A DNA stretch of 64,000 nt from Streptomyces monashensis (lineage in GTDB: Bacteria > Actinomycetota > Actinomycetes > Streptomycetales > Streptomycetaceae), in NCBI RefSeq assembly GCF_001866665.1, contig NZ_MLYO01000026.1, positions 94,496 to 158,495 of the forward strand. Direction: 5' to 3'. Shown here piece after piece: positions 34,259 through 42,519 of this stretch. Position 1 is the first letter of the stretch; every line of letters starts with the position of its first letter. The translations under genes were made by a program, and so were the position numbers. The notes under the pieces are model-generated. The model worked only from the letters and a program-made list of their open reading frames with translations, did no database searches and was not told the origin of the DNA.

Positions 34259-34869
34259 TGAGCGAGCCACCGACGAGCACCCCGACCCTCGACAAACCCC
34301 CGCCCGCCGCCCCGCCCGTGCCCCGGGGCAGCCGGCGCTTCTGGGCGCCGCGCCGTGTCCCGGCCGCCGTCGTCGCCGTCCTGCTCGTGGCCGGCGCCGG
34401 CCTGCTGCTCTACGACGTCGCCGCCGTCCGCGCCCACCGCCCGGCGATGCGCTGGCGCCGTGCCCTGGCCCGGCAGCTGGCCGAACGGCAACTGGACGAC
34501 CCCTGGGTGCTGGTGGGCGCGGGCGTCGCCGCCGCCCTCGGCCTGTGGCTGATCGTCCTCGCGGTCACGCCCGGCCAGCGCGGCCTGCTGCCGATGCGGC
34601 GTCCGCACCCCGACGTGCGCGCCGCGCTCCGGCGCGAGGCCGCGGCGCTGCTGCTGCGCGACCGGGCCCTGGACGTGTCCGGGGTCCGCTCGGTACGGGT
34701 ACGGATGCGCCGGCGCACGGCCGATGTCCGCGCCGTCTCGCACTTCCGCGACCTGGACGACGTCCGCGCCGACCTCGCCCGCACCCTCGGCGAGTCGATC
34801 CGGGGCCTCGGCCTGGACCGGCCGCCCACGCTGTCGCTGCGGGTGGCACGGCCCGGACGGAAGGGGTGA
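34258..34869 (+). CDS. Two-helix membrane protein of the Asp23 locus (DUF6286-like)
   Basis: 203 residues. A Pro-rich cytoplasmic N-terminus precedes two membrane helices (VPAAVVAVLLVAGAGLLLYDV and WVLVGAGVAAALGLWLIVLAV); the C-terminal ~90 residues form a cytoplasmic alpha/beta domain (GVRSVRVRMRRRTADVRAVSHFRDLDD) resembling an Asp23-type or AmaP-type module. The layout matches the DUF6286 family found in actinobacterial Asp23 operons as I recall it. ATG 34258 shares a base with the upstream stop; GTG 34255 is an alternative. Confidence 0.8.
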   Translation: MSEPPTSTPTLDKPPPAAPPVPRGSRRFWAPRRVPAAVVAVLLVAGAGLLLYDVAAVRAHRPAMRWRRALARQLAERQLDDPWVLVGAGVAAALGLWLIVLAVTPGQRGLLPMRRPHPDVRAALRREAAALLLRDRALDVSGVRSVRVRMRRRTADVRAVSHFRDLDDVRADLARTLGESIRGLGLDRPPTLSLRVARPGRKG

Positions 34870-34874
34870 CGGCG

Positions 34875-35456
34875 ATGCGCGCGAGCCGTCTCAACCGTGT
34901 CGTGCTGGGCCTCGTCGGCCTGCTCCTGCTCGGGCTCGGCGGGTCGGTGCTGGCCGTCGGCCTGGGCGCGCCGGTGCCCTCCTGGTGGCCGCGCACCGGC
35001 CCGCACGACGTGCTGCTGAGCCGGGCCGAGCGCACCCGCTGGCGGCACACCGACTGGTGGTGGCCGGCCGTCCTCGCCGGCCTGGCCGTCCTGGTGCTGC
35101 TCGCCCTGTGGTGGCTGACCACGGTCCTGCGCCGCCGGCGGCTGGCCGAGATCGTCGTCGACACCGGCGACGGCGCGTACGCGCTCCTGCAGGGCAGGGC
35201 CCTGGAGGAGGCGCTCGCCGAGGAGGCCGTGCGGCAGGACGGCGTGGCCCACGCCGAGGCCGTCCTGCGTGGCCGCCGTACGGCGCCCACGGCGCGGATC
35301 CGGCTCCAACTGGAGCCGCACACCGACCCGTCGACGGCCCTGACCGCCTTCACGACCGGGACACTGGCGCACGCCCGCGACTCGGCCGGGCTGGCGTCCC
35401 TCCCGGCGGAGGTATGCCTACGGGCGGTCAAACACCCTGCCGAGAGGGTCACGTGA
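34875..35456 (+). CDS. AmaP-like alkaline-shock membrane anchor protein
   Basis: 193 residues with two membrane helices at ~5-30 and ~58-82 separated by an extracytoplasmic W-rich loop, then a cytoplasmic domain (LAEIVVDTGDGAYALLQGRALEEALAEE) ending in the TLAHARDSAGLASLPAEVCL segment. This is the AmaP architecture, where the C-terminal part recruits Asp23 to the membrane. It closes the run. AAGGGG lies eight bases before ATG 34875; GTG 34866 would give a GTGA overlap. Confidence 0.82.
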   Translation: MRASRLNRVVLGLVGLLLLGLGGSVLAVGLGAPVPSWWPRTGPHDVLLSRAERTRWRHTDWWWPAVLAGLAVLVLLALWWLTTVLRRRRLAEIVVDTGDGAYALLQGRALEEALAEEAVRQDGVAHAEAVLRGRRTAPTARIRLQLEPHTDPSTALTAFTTGTLAHARDSAGLASLPAEVCLRAVKHPAERVT

Positions 35457-35462
35457 CGACGG

Positions 35463-36218
35463 TCAGAACCCGTGCCGCATGCCGCCGTCCACCGGCAGCA
35501 TGATCCCCGTCAGATAGGAAGCCGCCGGCGACAGCAGGAACGCCGCGGCCTTCCCGAACTCCTCCGGCGTCCCGTACCGGCGCAGCGGGATCCGGGACTC
35601 GTTGGCGGCCCGGGTGGCCTCGGGGTCGGCGGACAGCCCGTCCAGCTCGCGCACGCGGTCCGTGTCGATGCGCGACGGCAGCAGACCGAGCACCCGGATC
35701 CCGCGCGGCCCGAGCTCGTCCGCCAGGGACTTGGCGAACCCGGCGAGGCCGGGCCGCAGCCCGTTGGAGATGGTCAGCGCGGGAATGGGCTCGTACACCG
35801 ACGCGGACAGCACGAAGCCGATGACCCCGCCCGCCTCCAGCTCGGCCGCCGCCGCGCGCGCGAGCCGCACCGCGCCGAGGAACACCGACTCGAACGCGCC
35901 GCGCCACTGCTCGTCGGAGTTGTCCGCGACGAACCCGGGCGGCGGACCGCCCACGCTCACCAGCACGCCGTGGAAGCCCCCGAAGTGCTCGCGGGCGGCC
36001 GCGATCAGCCGCTCGGGGGCCCGCTCGTCGGAGTTGTCCACGGCCACGCCCAGCGCGTTCGGGCCCAGTTCGGCGGCGGCGTCGGCGACCCGCTTCTCGT
36101 CCCGGCCGCTGATCACTACCTTCGCGCCGTCGGCGACGAGTTCGCGCGCGGCGGCGTTGCCCAGCCCGCGCGTCGCCCCGGTGACGATGTACACCCGGTC
36201 CTTCAGTCCAAGATCCAT
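35463..36218 (-). CDS. SDR-fold oxidoreductase lacking the canonical Tyr-Lys pair
   Basis: 251 residues with a typical Rossmann start (YIVTGATRGLGNAAARELV), the DNSDE region and the C-terminal YLTGIMLPVDGGM. Aligned by eye to FabG, the catalytic YxxxK is replaced by SNGLR, so Tyr becomes Ser and Lys becomes Arg, although a serine is kept in LSASVYEP. This resembles the atypical BKR-like SDR subgroup that lacks the standard tetrad. It may be a reductase with other residues or a non-catalytic protein. It converges with the AmaP gene with six bases between stops. Confidence 0.85.
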   Translation of the reverse strand: MDLGLKDRVYIVTGATRGLGNAAARELVADGAKVVISGRDEKRVADAAAELGPNALGVAVDNSDERAPERLIAAAREHFGGFHGVLVSVGGPPPGFVADNSDEQWRGAFESVFLGAVRLARAAAAELEAGGVIGFVLSASVYEPIPALTISNGLRPGLAGFAKSLADELGPRGIRVLGLLPSRIDTDRVRELDGLSADPEATRAANESRIPLRRYGTPEEFGKAAAFLLSPAASYLTGIMLPVDGGMRHGF

Positions 36219-36223
36219 GCCCC

Positions 36224-38008
36224 CTATCCTGCCTGTTCGCCGCCGAACAGCGTGAGGGCGGTGTTCACCAGGGCGATGTGGCTGAAGGCCTGCGGGAAGT
36301 TGCCCACCTGGCCGCCCAGCGCCGGGTCGTACTCCTCCGCCAGCAGCCCCACGTCGTTGACCAGCCCGACCAGCCGCTCGAAGAGCTCCCGGGCCTCGTC
36401 CGTCCGGCCCGTCATGTGCAGGGCGTCCGCGAGCCAGAACGAGCAGGCGAGGAAGGCGCCTTCGCCGCCCGGCATGCCGTCCACGCCGACGGCGTCCGTG
36501 TCGTAACGGCGTACGAAGCCGCCGTGGCCGAGGTCCGCGCGGATCGCGTCGACCGTGCCGATCACGCGCGGATCGTCGGGCGGCAGGAAGCCGACCCGGG
36601 GGATCAGCAGCAGGGCTGCGTCCAGTTCGCGCGAGCCGTAGTACTGGGTGAAGGTGCCGCGCCGGGAGTCGTAGCCCTGCTCGCACACCTCCCGGTGCAC
36701 CTCGTCGCGCATCGCCCGCCAGCCGTCCGCGTCGCCCTCCAGTTCCGGGTGCTCCTCCAGGGTCCGTACGGCGCGGTCGGCGGCCACCCACACCAGCACC
36801 TTCGAGTGCACGAACTGGCGCCGCCCGCCGCGCACCTCCCACAGTCCCTCGTCGGGCTGGCGCCACGCCGACTGGAGGAACGTCATCAGCGAGCGCTGGA
36901 GCGCCCACATGTGCGGCTTGGTGGACAGTCCCGTGGTGCGGGCCAGGTACAGCGAGTCCATGACCTCGCCGTACACGTCCAGCTGGAGCTGGTCGACGGC
37001 GCCGTTGCCGACGCGCACGGGCGCGGACTCGGCGAAGCCGGGCAGCCAGGCCAGCTCCCACTCCGGCAGCCGGCGCTCGCCGGCCAGGCCGTACATGATC
37101 TGGAGGTCCGCCGGGTCGCCCGCGACCGCGCGCAGCAGCCAGTCGCGCCAGGCCTCGGCCTCCTTGTGGTAGCCGGCGGTGAGCAGGGCGCCGAGGGTGA
37201 GGGTGGAGTCGCGCAGCCAGCAGTAGCGGTAGTCCCAGTTGCGCACCCCGCCCAGCTCCTCGGGCAGCGAGGTGGTGGCCGCGGCGACGATCCCGCCCGT
37301 CGGGGCGTAGGTGAGCGCCTTGAGCGTGATCAGGGACCGTACGACCATGTCCCGGTACGGCCCGTGGTAGCGGCAGCGGGCGGCCCAGCGTCGCCAGCCG
37401 CTGACGCTGGCGCTCAGCGCCTTGTAGGGGTCGACGAGCGGGGGACGCGGCTCGTGCGAGGGGTGCCAGGTCAGCACGAACGCGACCCGTTCGCCCTCGG
37501 CGACGGTGAACTCGGAGTGGGTGCCGAGGTCTTCGCCCCACATCTCCACGGCGGGCTCGGCGCGCAGCCACACCGAGTCCGGTCCGGCGACGGCGACCCG
37601 GTGGCCGTCGGAGCGGCGCATCCACGGCACGATCGATCCGTAGTCGAAGCGCAGCCGGAGGGTGCTGCGGACGGTGACGTGCCCGCTGACGCCCTCCACG
37701 ATCCGTACGACGTCGGGGACGCGGTCGCGCTGCGGCATCAGGTCGGTGATCCGCACGGTGCCCTCGGTGGTCTCCCACTCGGTGTCGAGGACGAGGGTGC
37801 CGGTCCGGTAGGCGCGCCGGGTGCAGACCCGGGCCCCCTTGGGCGCGAGCCGCCAGTACCCGTGGTCCTCGTCGCCCAGCAGCTTCGCGAAGCAGGCCCC
37901 GGAGTCGAAGCGGGGCAGGCACAGCCAGTCGATCGAGCCGTCCCTGCCGACCAGGGCCGCGGTCTGCTCGTCACCGATGAGGGCGTAGTCCTCGATGCGC
38001 GCGTTCAC
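36224..38008 (-). CDS. Glycoside hydrolase family 15 (glucoamylase/trehalase-like)
   Basis: About 594 residues, cytoplasmic (no signal peptide). The N-terminal beta domain begins RIEDYALIGDEQTAALVGRDGSIDWLCLPRFDS, and the (alpha/alpha)6 catalytic domain contains LPEELGGVRNWDYRYCWLRDSTLTL, GAVDQLQLDVYGEVMDSLY and FLACSFWLADALHMTGR. This is the actinobacterial group that includes mycobacterial GH15 trehalase, so hydrolysis of trehalose or a maltodextrin is likely; the exact sugar is not fixed by the motifs. GTG 38008 was chosen; TTG 38041 would add 11 residues, and neither has a good ribosome site. It ends five bases before the SDR start codon. Confidence 0.9.
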   Translation of the reverse strand: MNARIEDYALIGDEQTAALVGRDGSIDWLCLPRFDSGACFAKLLGDEDHGYWRLAPKGARVCTRRAYRTGTLVLDTEWETTEGTVRITDLMPQRDRVPDVVRIVEGVSGHVTVRSTLRLRFDYGSIVPWMRRSDGHRVAVAGPDSVWLRAEPAVEMWGEDLGTHSEFTVAEGERVAFVLTWHPSHEPRPPLVDPYKALSASVSGWRRWAARCRYHGPYRDMVVRSLITLKALTYAPTGGIVAAATTSLPEELGGVRNWDYRYCWLRDSTLTLGALLTAGYHKEAEAWRDWLLRAVAGDPADLQIMYGLAGERRLPEWELAWLPGFAESAPVRVGNGAVDQLQLDVYGEVMDSLYLARTTGLSTKPHMWALQRSLMTFLQSAWRQPDEGLWEVRGGRRQFVHSKVLVWVAADRAVRTLEEHPELEGDADGWRAMRDEVHREVCEQGYDSRRGTFTQYYGSRELDAALLLIPRVGFLPPDDPRVIGTVDAIRADLGHGGFVRRYDTDAVGVDGMPGGEGAFLACSFWLADALHMTGRTDEARELFERLVGLVNDVGLLAEEYDPALGGQVGNFPQAFSHIALVNTALTLFGGEQAG

Positions 38009-38086
38009 GGGATGCGGGTTCCCGGCGGATCCGGGGACCAACCAGGGGGTGCGCCGGGGGAGTGACGTGCCCCCGCGCGCCCGGGG

Positions 38087-38890
38087 TCACACGGCGGCCG
38101 GCGCCGTCTCCTCGGGCGTGTCCTGCGCGGCCTCGGCCACCGCGGCCGAGGCCCGGTCGCGGATCTCGCGCCGGACCAGGGACCACCAGGCGAACGGGAC
38201 GGCCGCGGCGAACAGCCACCACTGGATCATGTACGCGTAGTTCAGCGGGGCGTCCTCGGTGCCCGGGTCGGAGATCTGCTCCGGGGAGTCGGTCTGGGGC
38301 CCGGTCTGCTCGACGTAACCGCCGAGCACCCGGGCGCCGAGCCGGTGCGCCTCCTGCGCGCTGTTGATCAGCATGATCTGCCGGTCGGGCAGGCCCTGGA
38401 TGTTCTTGATGCCGCTCGCCGCGGTCGTCTCGTCGGCCATCAGTCGCCCGGTGATCGTGGTCCTGCCGGCCGGCGGGGCGGGGATCCTCGGGAAGGCGGT
38501 CTGGGCGCCGTTCGCCGGGATCCAGCCGCGGTTGACGAGCAGCACCTTGCCGTCGGTCAGGACGAACGGGGTGAGCACGTGGAAGCCGACCTCGTCGTCG
38601 GAGTTGGTCCGGCGCCGGACCACTTCCTCGCGGGCGGTGTCGAAGGTGCCCGTCGCGGTGACCGTGCGGTACCTCTCGGTGCGGGTCACGGTGTGCCCGG
38701 GGGTGGAGAGCCGCTCGACCGGGACCGGCTCGGCGTGCAGTGCGGAGGAGACCAGGTTGTTGCGCGCGGTGCGCTCCTCGTACCGGTGCTGCTGCCAGAA
38801 GCCGAGCCGGATCATCGTCGGGATCAGGGCGATCGAGACGAGCGTGAGGATGACCCACTGGACGGACAGGAGGAAGCGGTAGCGACGCAC
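38087..38890 (-). CDS. SURF1 family protein (cytochrome oxidase assembly)
   Basis: 267 residues: a helix at ~10-30 (VQWVILTLVSIALIPTMIRLGFWQ), an external domain with the SURF1 blocks YRTVTATGTFD, GFHVLTPFVLTDGKVLLVNRGWIPAN, and a second helix near 225-245 (YAYMIQWWLFAAAVPFAWW). SURF1 helps insert heme a3 into cytochrome c oxidase. A charged Ala/Glu tail follows the second helix. GTG 38890 starts the common N-terminus. It stands alone, apart from other oxidase genes. Confidence 0.92.
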   Translation of the reverse strand: MRRYRFLLSVQWVILTLVSIALIPTMIRLGFWQQHRYEERTARNNLVSSALHAEPVPVERLSTPGHTVTRTERYRTVTATGTFDTAREEVVRRRTNSDDEVGFHVLTPFVLTDGKVLLVNRGWIPANGAQTAFPRIPAPPAGRTTITGRLMADETTAASGIKNIQGLPDRQIMLINSAQEAHRLGARVLGGYVEQTGPQTDSPEQISDPGTEDAPLNYAYMIQWWLFAAAVPFAWWSLVRREIRDRASAAVAEAAQDTPEETAPAAV

Positions 38891-38937
38891 CCCACGACGG
38901 TACCCCCGCGCCGTGGGGTGGGTTCGGCCGGGTCGGG

Positions 38938-39171
38938 TCAGACCCGGTCGACGATCCCCACTTTCCCCGATTCACGGGCACAGTGCGCGCCGCAGTAGAA
39001 GCTGCCGTCGGCCTCCACGCCTTGGCCGATGATCGCGACCTTGCACTTCTCGCAGATCGGGGCCATGCCCTTGATCGCGCAGGAGAAGCAGTCGAAGACG
39101 TGCACCGCGCCCTGGGCGTGGACCTCGAAGGTCATTCCGTAGTCATTGCCGCAAACTTCACATTTCGCCAT
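38938..39171 (-). CDS. Small four-knuckle zinc-ribbon/prokaryotic-metallothionein-like protein
   Basis: 77 residues with Cys pairs CEVCGND, FDCFSCAIKG, ICEKCKV and YCGAHCARESG, enough to bind two metal ions. The arrangement matches the LIM-like zinc-ribbon/prokaryotic metallothionein group rather than a true metal-storage metallothionein, because Cys are few. Function is probably protein or nucleic-acid binding, or metal buffering. ATG 39171 is followed by AKCEVC directly. Confidence 0.85.
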   Translation of the reverse strand: MAKCEVCGNDYGMTFEVHAQGAVHVFDCFSCAIKGMAPICEKCKVAIIGQGVEADGSFYCGAHCARESGKVGIVDRV

Positions 39172-39286
39172 ATGCCACAGGGTGGGCCGTCGCCGGGGGT
39201 CCGGGCGAGCGGCCGCGGGGTGAGTCTGGCGTCAATCACCCGTTCGTACGGTCACCCGTCAGCCGGTCGCCGATCGGCCCGTACGG

Positions 39287-40276
39287 TCACTCGTCGGCGG
39301 GCTCGACGTCGCGCAGCAGCTGCCCGAAGGCGGCCTCGTCCACCACCGGCGTGCCGAACTGGCGGGCCTTGACCACCTTCGACGTGCCCGAGTCGGGATC
39401 GTTGGTCACCAGCAGGCTGGTCAGCCGGGAGATGCTGGACGCCACGTGCAGCCCCGCCTCGGTCGCCCGGTCCTCCAGCAGCTCGCGCTCGGTCGAGGTG
39501 TCCCCGGAGAACGCCACCCGCATGCCCTGTTTGAGGTGTTTGCCGTCTTCGTACCGGCCGGGGTTGGGATAGGGGCAGGAGGGCCGCTTGCGGGACGGGC
39601 GCCAACTGCCCGGCCGGTAGCCGCCGTAACCGCCGGAGGGCTGGCGGGGCACCGGGCGGTCCGACCACTCCGTCAGCGGCCGGCACTCCAGCAGCGGCAG
39701 CCGTACCTCGCCCGCCGCCGCGGCCGCGAGGCTCGGCCGGAACGCCTCCGCCAGCACGCGCGCGTCGTCCAGCGCGTGGTGCGCCCGCTGCTGCACGACG
39801 CCGTAGTGCGCCGCCAGCGACTCCAGCTTGAAGTTGGGCAGCGGCAGCCCCAGCTCCTTCGACAGCGCGATGGTGCACAGCCGCTGACGCACCGGCGCCT
39901 CGCGCTGCGCACGCGCGTACTCCCGCGCGATCATCTGCCAGTCGAAGACGGCGTTGTGCGCCACGAGCACCCGGCCCGCCAGCCGGGCGGCGAACTCCTC
40001 CGCGATGTCCGCGAAGAGTGGCGCGCCCTCGAGCGTCTCGCTCGTCAGACCGTGTATCCACACCGGTCCCGGATCGCGCTCCGGGTTGACCAGCGTGTAC
40101 CAGTGGTCCTCGACCTCGCCGCGCTCGTCCAGCCGGTAGACGGCCGCCGAGATGATCCGGTCGTCCCGGGCCAGGCCGGTGGTCTCCACGTCAACGACCG
40201 CGTATCCCTTCGGATACGCGGCCGGCCACTGGGTGGGGGAGGACACTGCGGTCGCACGGTCTTCGAGCATGGTCAT
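39287..40276 (-). CDS. DEDDh 3'-5' exonuclease with C-terminal BRCT domain
   Basis: 329 residues. The exonuclease domain (residues ~25-185) has ExoI VVDVETTGL (Asp, Glu), ExoII VAHNAVFDWQMI (Asp) and ExoIII HHALDDARVLAE (His, Asp), the DnaQ/epsilon DEDDh set. After a Gly/Arg/Pro linker (~215-240) a BRCT domain follows: MRVAFSGDTSTERELLEDRATEAGLHV and VVKARQFGTPVVDEAAF. BRCT domains bind DNA ends or phosphoproteins, so a DNA-repair role is likely. ATG 40276 or 40270 could start it; neither has a strong ribosome site. Confidence 0.9.
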   Translation of the reverse strand: MTMLEDRATAVSSPTQWPAAYPKGYAVVDVETTGLARDDRIISAAVYRLDERGEVEDHWYTLVNPERDPGPVWIHGLTSETLEGAPLFADIAEEFAARLAGRVLVAHNAVFDWQMIAREYARAQREAPVRQRLCTIALSKELGLPLPNFKLESLAAHYGVVQQRAHHALDDARVLAEAFRPSLAAAAAGEVRLPLLECRPLTEWSDRPVPRQPSGGYGGYRPGSWRPSRKRPSCPYPNPGRYEDGKHLKQGMRVAFSGDTSTERELLEDRATEAGLHVASSISRLTSLLVTNDPDSGTSKVVKARQFGTPVVDEAAFGQLLRDVEPADE

Positions 40277-40496
40277 TGAGGATACGGGCCGGGACTGACA
40301 CCGCGGTCCCACAGGTCCCGGTACGGACCCGCGGGTGCCGCACGCGTGTGCGTGCTTCGCCCATGCGCCCGCGGCGTAAACCGGCAACGGCGGCGGGGGA
40401 CTTGGGCGGGAAGGCGGTGGGGTACTCGGCCCGATCCACGCGGGCAGGGAGCGTCGGTGCGGCGCGAGCGGCTCCGGGAGTGCGATCCTCCCTGCT

Positions 40497-41207
40497 GTGA
40501 CGGAACCAACCCACGACGAGGCACACGGGGGCGCGCTCGGGGCGAGGCTGAACTGGCTGCGGGCCGCCGTGCTCGGCGCGAACGACGGCATCGTCTCCAC
40601 CGCGGGCATCGTCGTCGGCGTGGCCGGCGCGACCCAGAGCCGGTCCGCCCTGCTCACCGCCGGACTCGCCGGGCTGCTCGCCGGGTCGATGTCCATGGCG
40701 GCCGGCGAGTACGTCTCCGTCTCCACCCAGCGGGACTCCGAGGTGGCCGCGCTGGCCGTGGAGAAACGCGAGCTGCGCGACCAGCCCGAGGCCGAACTGC
40801 GGGAGCTGACCGGCCTGTTGGAGGAGCGCGGGCTGAGCCGTGAAGTGGCCCGGGAGGCCGCGCAGCAGCTCACCGCGCGGGACGCGCTGCGGGCGCACGC
40901 ACGCGTGGAGCTGGGCATCAACCCGGACGAGCTGACCAACCCCTGGCACGCGGCCTGGGCGAGCTTCACCGCCTTCACGGTGGGCGCGCTGCTGCCGCTG
41001 CTCGCCATCGTGCTGCCCCCGGCCGGTTGGCGGCTCCCCGTCACCGTCGTCTCCGTCCTGGCCGCCCTCGTCCTCACCGGCTGGGCCAGCGCCCGCCTCG
41101 GCGCGGCCCGCCCCGGGCGGGCGGTGCTGCGCAACGTGGTGGGCGGGGCCCTGGCGATGGGGGTCACCTATGCGGCGGGCAGCCTGCTGGGCGCGGCGGG
41201 CGCCTGA
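40497..41207 (+). CDS. VIT1/CCC1 family Fe2+/Mn2+ transporter
   Basis: 236 residues with five membrane helices. The family start LRAAVLGANDGIVSTAGIVVGVAGA and SMSMAAGEYVSVSTQRDSE (with the metal-binding region) are clear, followed by a charged cytoplasmic metal-binding segment (EKRELRDQPEAELRELTGLLEERG) between helices 2 and 3. These proteins export Fe or Mn from the cytoplasm. The GTG 40497 start has no Shine-Dalgarno site, so a leaderless message is possible. Function as a detoxifier is inferred from the family. Confidence 0.9.
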   Translation: MTEPTHDEAHGGALGARLNWLRAAVLGANDGIVSTAGIVVGVAGATQSRSALLTAGLAGLLAGSMSMAAGEYVSVSTQRDSEVAALAVEKRELRDQPEAELRELTGLLEERGLSREVAREAAQQLTARDALRAHARVELGINPDELTNPWHAAWASFTAFTVGALLPLLAIVLPPAGWRLPVTVVSVLAALVLTGWASARLGAARPGRAVLRNVVGGALAMGVTYAAGSLLGAAGA

Positions 41208-41406
41208 CGAAGGGGCCACGAGGGCCGTACGGCGGCGATGGGCGGGCCGTGCGGGTGGCCTGGGTGTGACGGCGGGCCGTACGGGTGGCGGGGCGTCGGC
41301 CGGGGGCACCCTGGGCGCGCCGCCGGTGGTGACCGCGGCGTACCGTGAGGTGCGCCCGCACACCCCCGCGGGCGCCGCACGACCCCGCACGAGAAGGACC
41401 CTCGCC

Positions 41407-42453
41407 ATGCGCGCCACCACCATCCACGCCCCGTACGACATGCGCGTGGAGGACGTCCCCGAGCCCGTGGTGCAACTGCCCACCGACGCCGTCGTCCGGG
41501 TGCTGCGCGCCTGCATCTGCGGCAGCGACCTGTGGGCCTACCGCGGCGAGGCTGCCCGGCAGCCGGGTCAGCGCATCGGGCACGAGTTCCTCGGCGTGGT
41601 CGAGGAGACCGGCGCCGAGGTGGGCACCGTCAGGCGCGGTGACCTGGTCGTCGCGCCCTTCATGTGGTCCGACGGCGTCTGCGACTACTGCCGCGAGGGT
41701 CTGACGACGTCCTGCGAGCACGGTGGTTTCTGGGGCTCCGTCGGCTACGACGGTGGCCAGGGCGAGGCCGTGCGCGTGCCCTTCGCGGACGGCACCCTGG
41801 TCCGGCTGCCCAAGGACGCGGCCTCCGACGACCACCTGCTGTCCGCCCTGCTGACCCTCTCCGACGTCCTCGGCACCGGCCACCACGCCGCGCTCGGCGC
41901 GGGCGCCCGGCCCGGTGCCACGGTCGCGGTCGTCGGGGACGGCGCGGTCGGCCTGTGCGCCGTGCTCGCCGCCAAGCGGCTCGGTGCCGAGCGGATCATC
42001 GCCCTCGGCCGGCACGAGGTCCGTACCGGCATCGCGCGCCGCTTCGGCGCCACCGACGTCGTCGCCGAGCGCGGGGACGCCGCCGTCGAGGCCGTCCGCG
42101 AACTCACCCGCGGGCAGGGCGCGCACGCCGTGGTCGAGGCCGTCGGCACCGAACAGTCCATGCGTACGGCCGTCAACATCACCCGCGACGGCGGCGCCAT
42201 CGGCTTCGTCGGCGTGCCGCACGGCAGCGGCACCGGTCTGGACCTCGGCGTCATGTTCGACCGGAACATCGCCCTGCGCGGCGGTGTCGCCCCGGTCCGT
42301 GCCTACATCCCCGACCTGCTCCCCGACGTCCTCGACGGCACGATCGACCCCTCGCCGGTGTTCGATCTGACGGTCGGCATCGAGGGTGTGCCGGACGGAT
42401 ACAAGGCGATGGACGAGCGCACCGCCCTCAAGGTGCTCGTCACCAACGACTGA
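41407..42453 (+). CDS. Zinc-dependent alcohol dehydrogenase family protein
   Basis: 348 residues, medium-chain dehydrogenase. The catalytic zinc site is CGSDLWAYRGE (Cys ~37) with GHEFLG (His-Glu, ~58) and a lobe segment with CDYCREGLTTSC in place of the four-Cys structural site (three cysteines seen). The Rossmann motif VAVVGDGAVGLCAVL follows. It oxidises an alcohol or reduces an aldehyde with NAD(P). The substrate cannot be told. AAGGA lies nine bases before ATG 41407. It converges with the CopD gene. Confidence 0.9.
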   Translation: MRATTIHAPYDMRVEDVPEPVVQLPTDAVVRVLRACICGSDLWAYRGEAARQPGQRIGHEFLGVVEETGAEVGTVRRGDLVVAPFMWSDGVCDYCREGLTTSCEHGGFWGSVGYDGGQGEAVRVPFADGTLVRLPKDAASDDHLLSALLTLSDVLGTGHHAALGAGARPGATVAVVGDGAVGLCAVLAAKRLGAERIIALGRHEVRTGIARRFGATDVVAERGDAAVEAVRELTRGQGAHAVVEAVGTEQSMRTAVNITRDGGAIGFVGVPHGSGTGLDLGVMFDRNIALRGGVAPVRAYIPDLLPDVLDGTIDPSPVFDLTVGIEGVPDGYKAMDERTALKVLVTND

Positions 42454-42519
42454 GTCCATAAGGAATGAATCCACGACGACTGAGTCAACGTCGCGATCAA
42501 GAGTTGATCCAGGCGGTCA

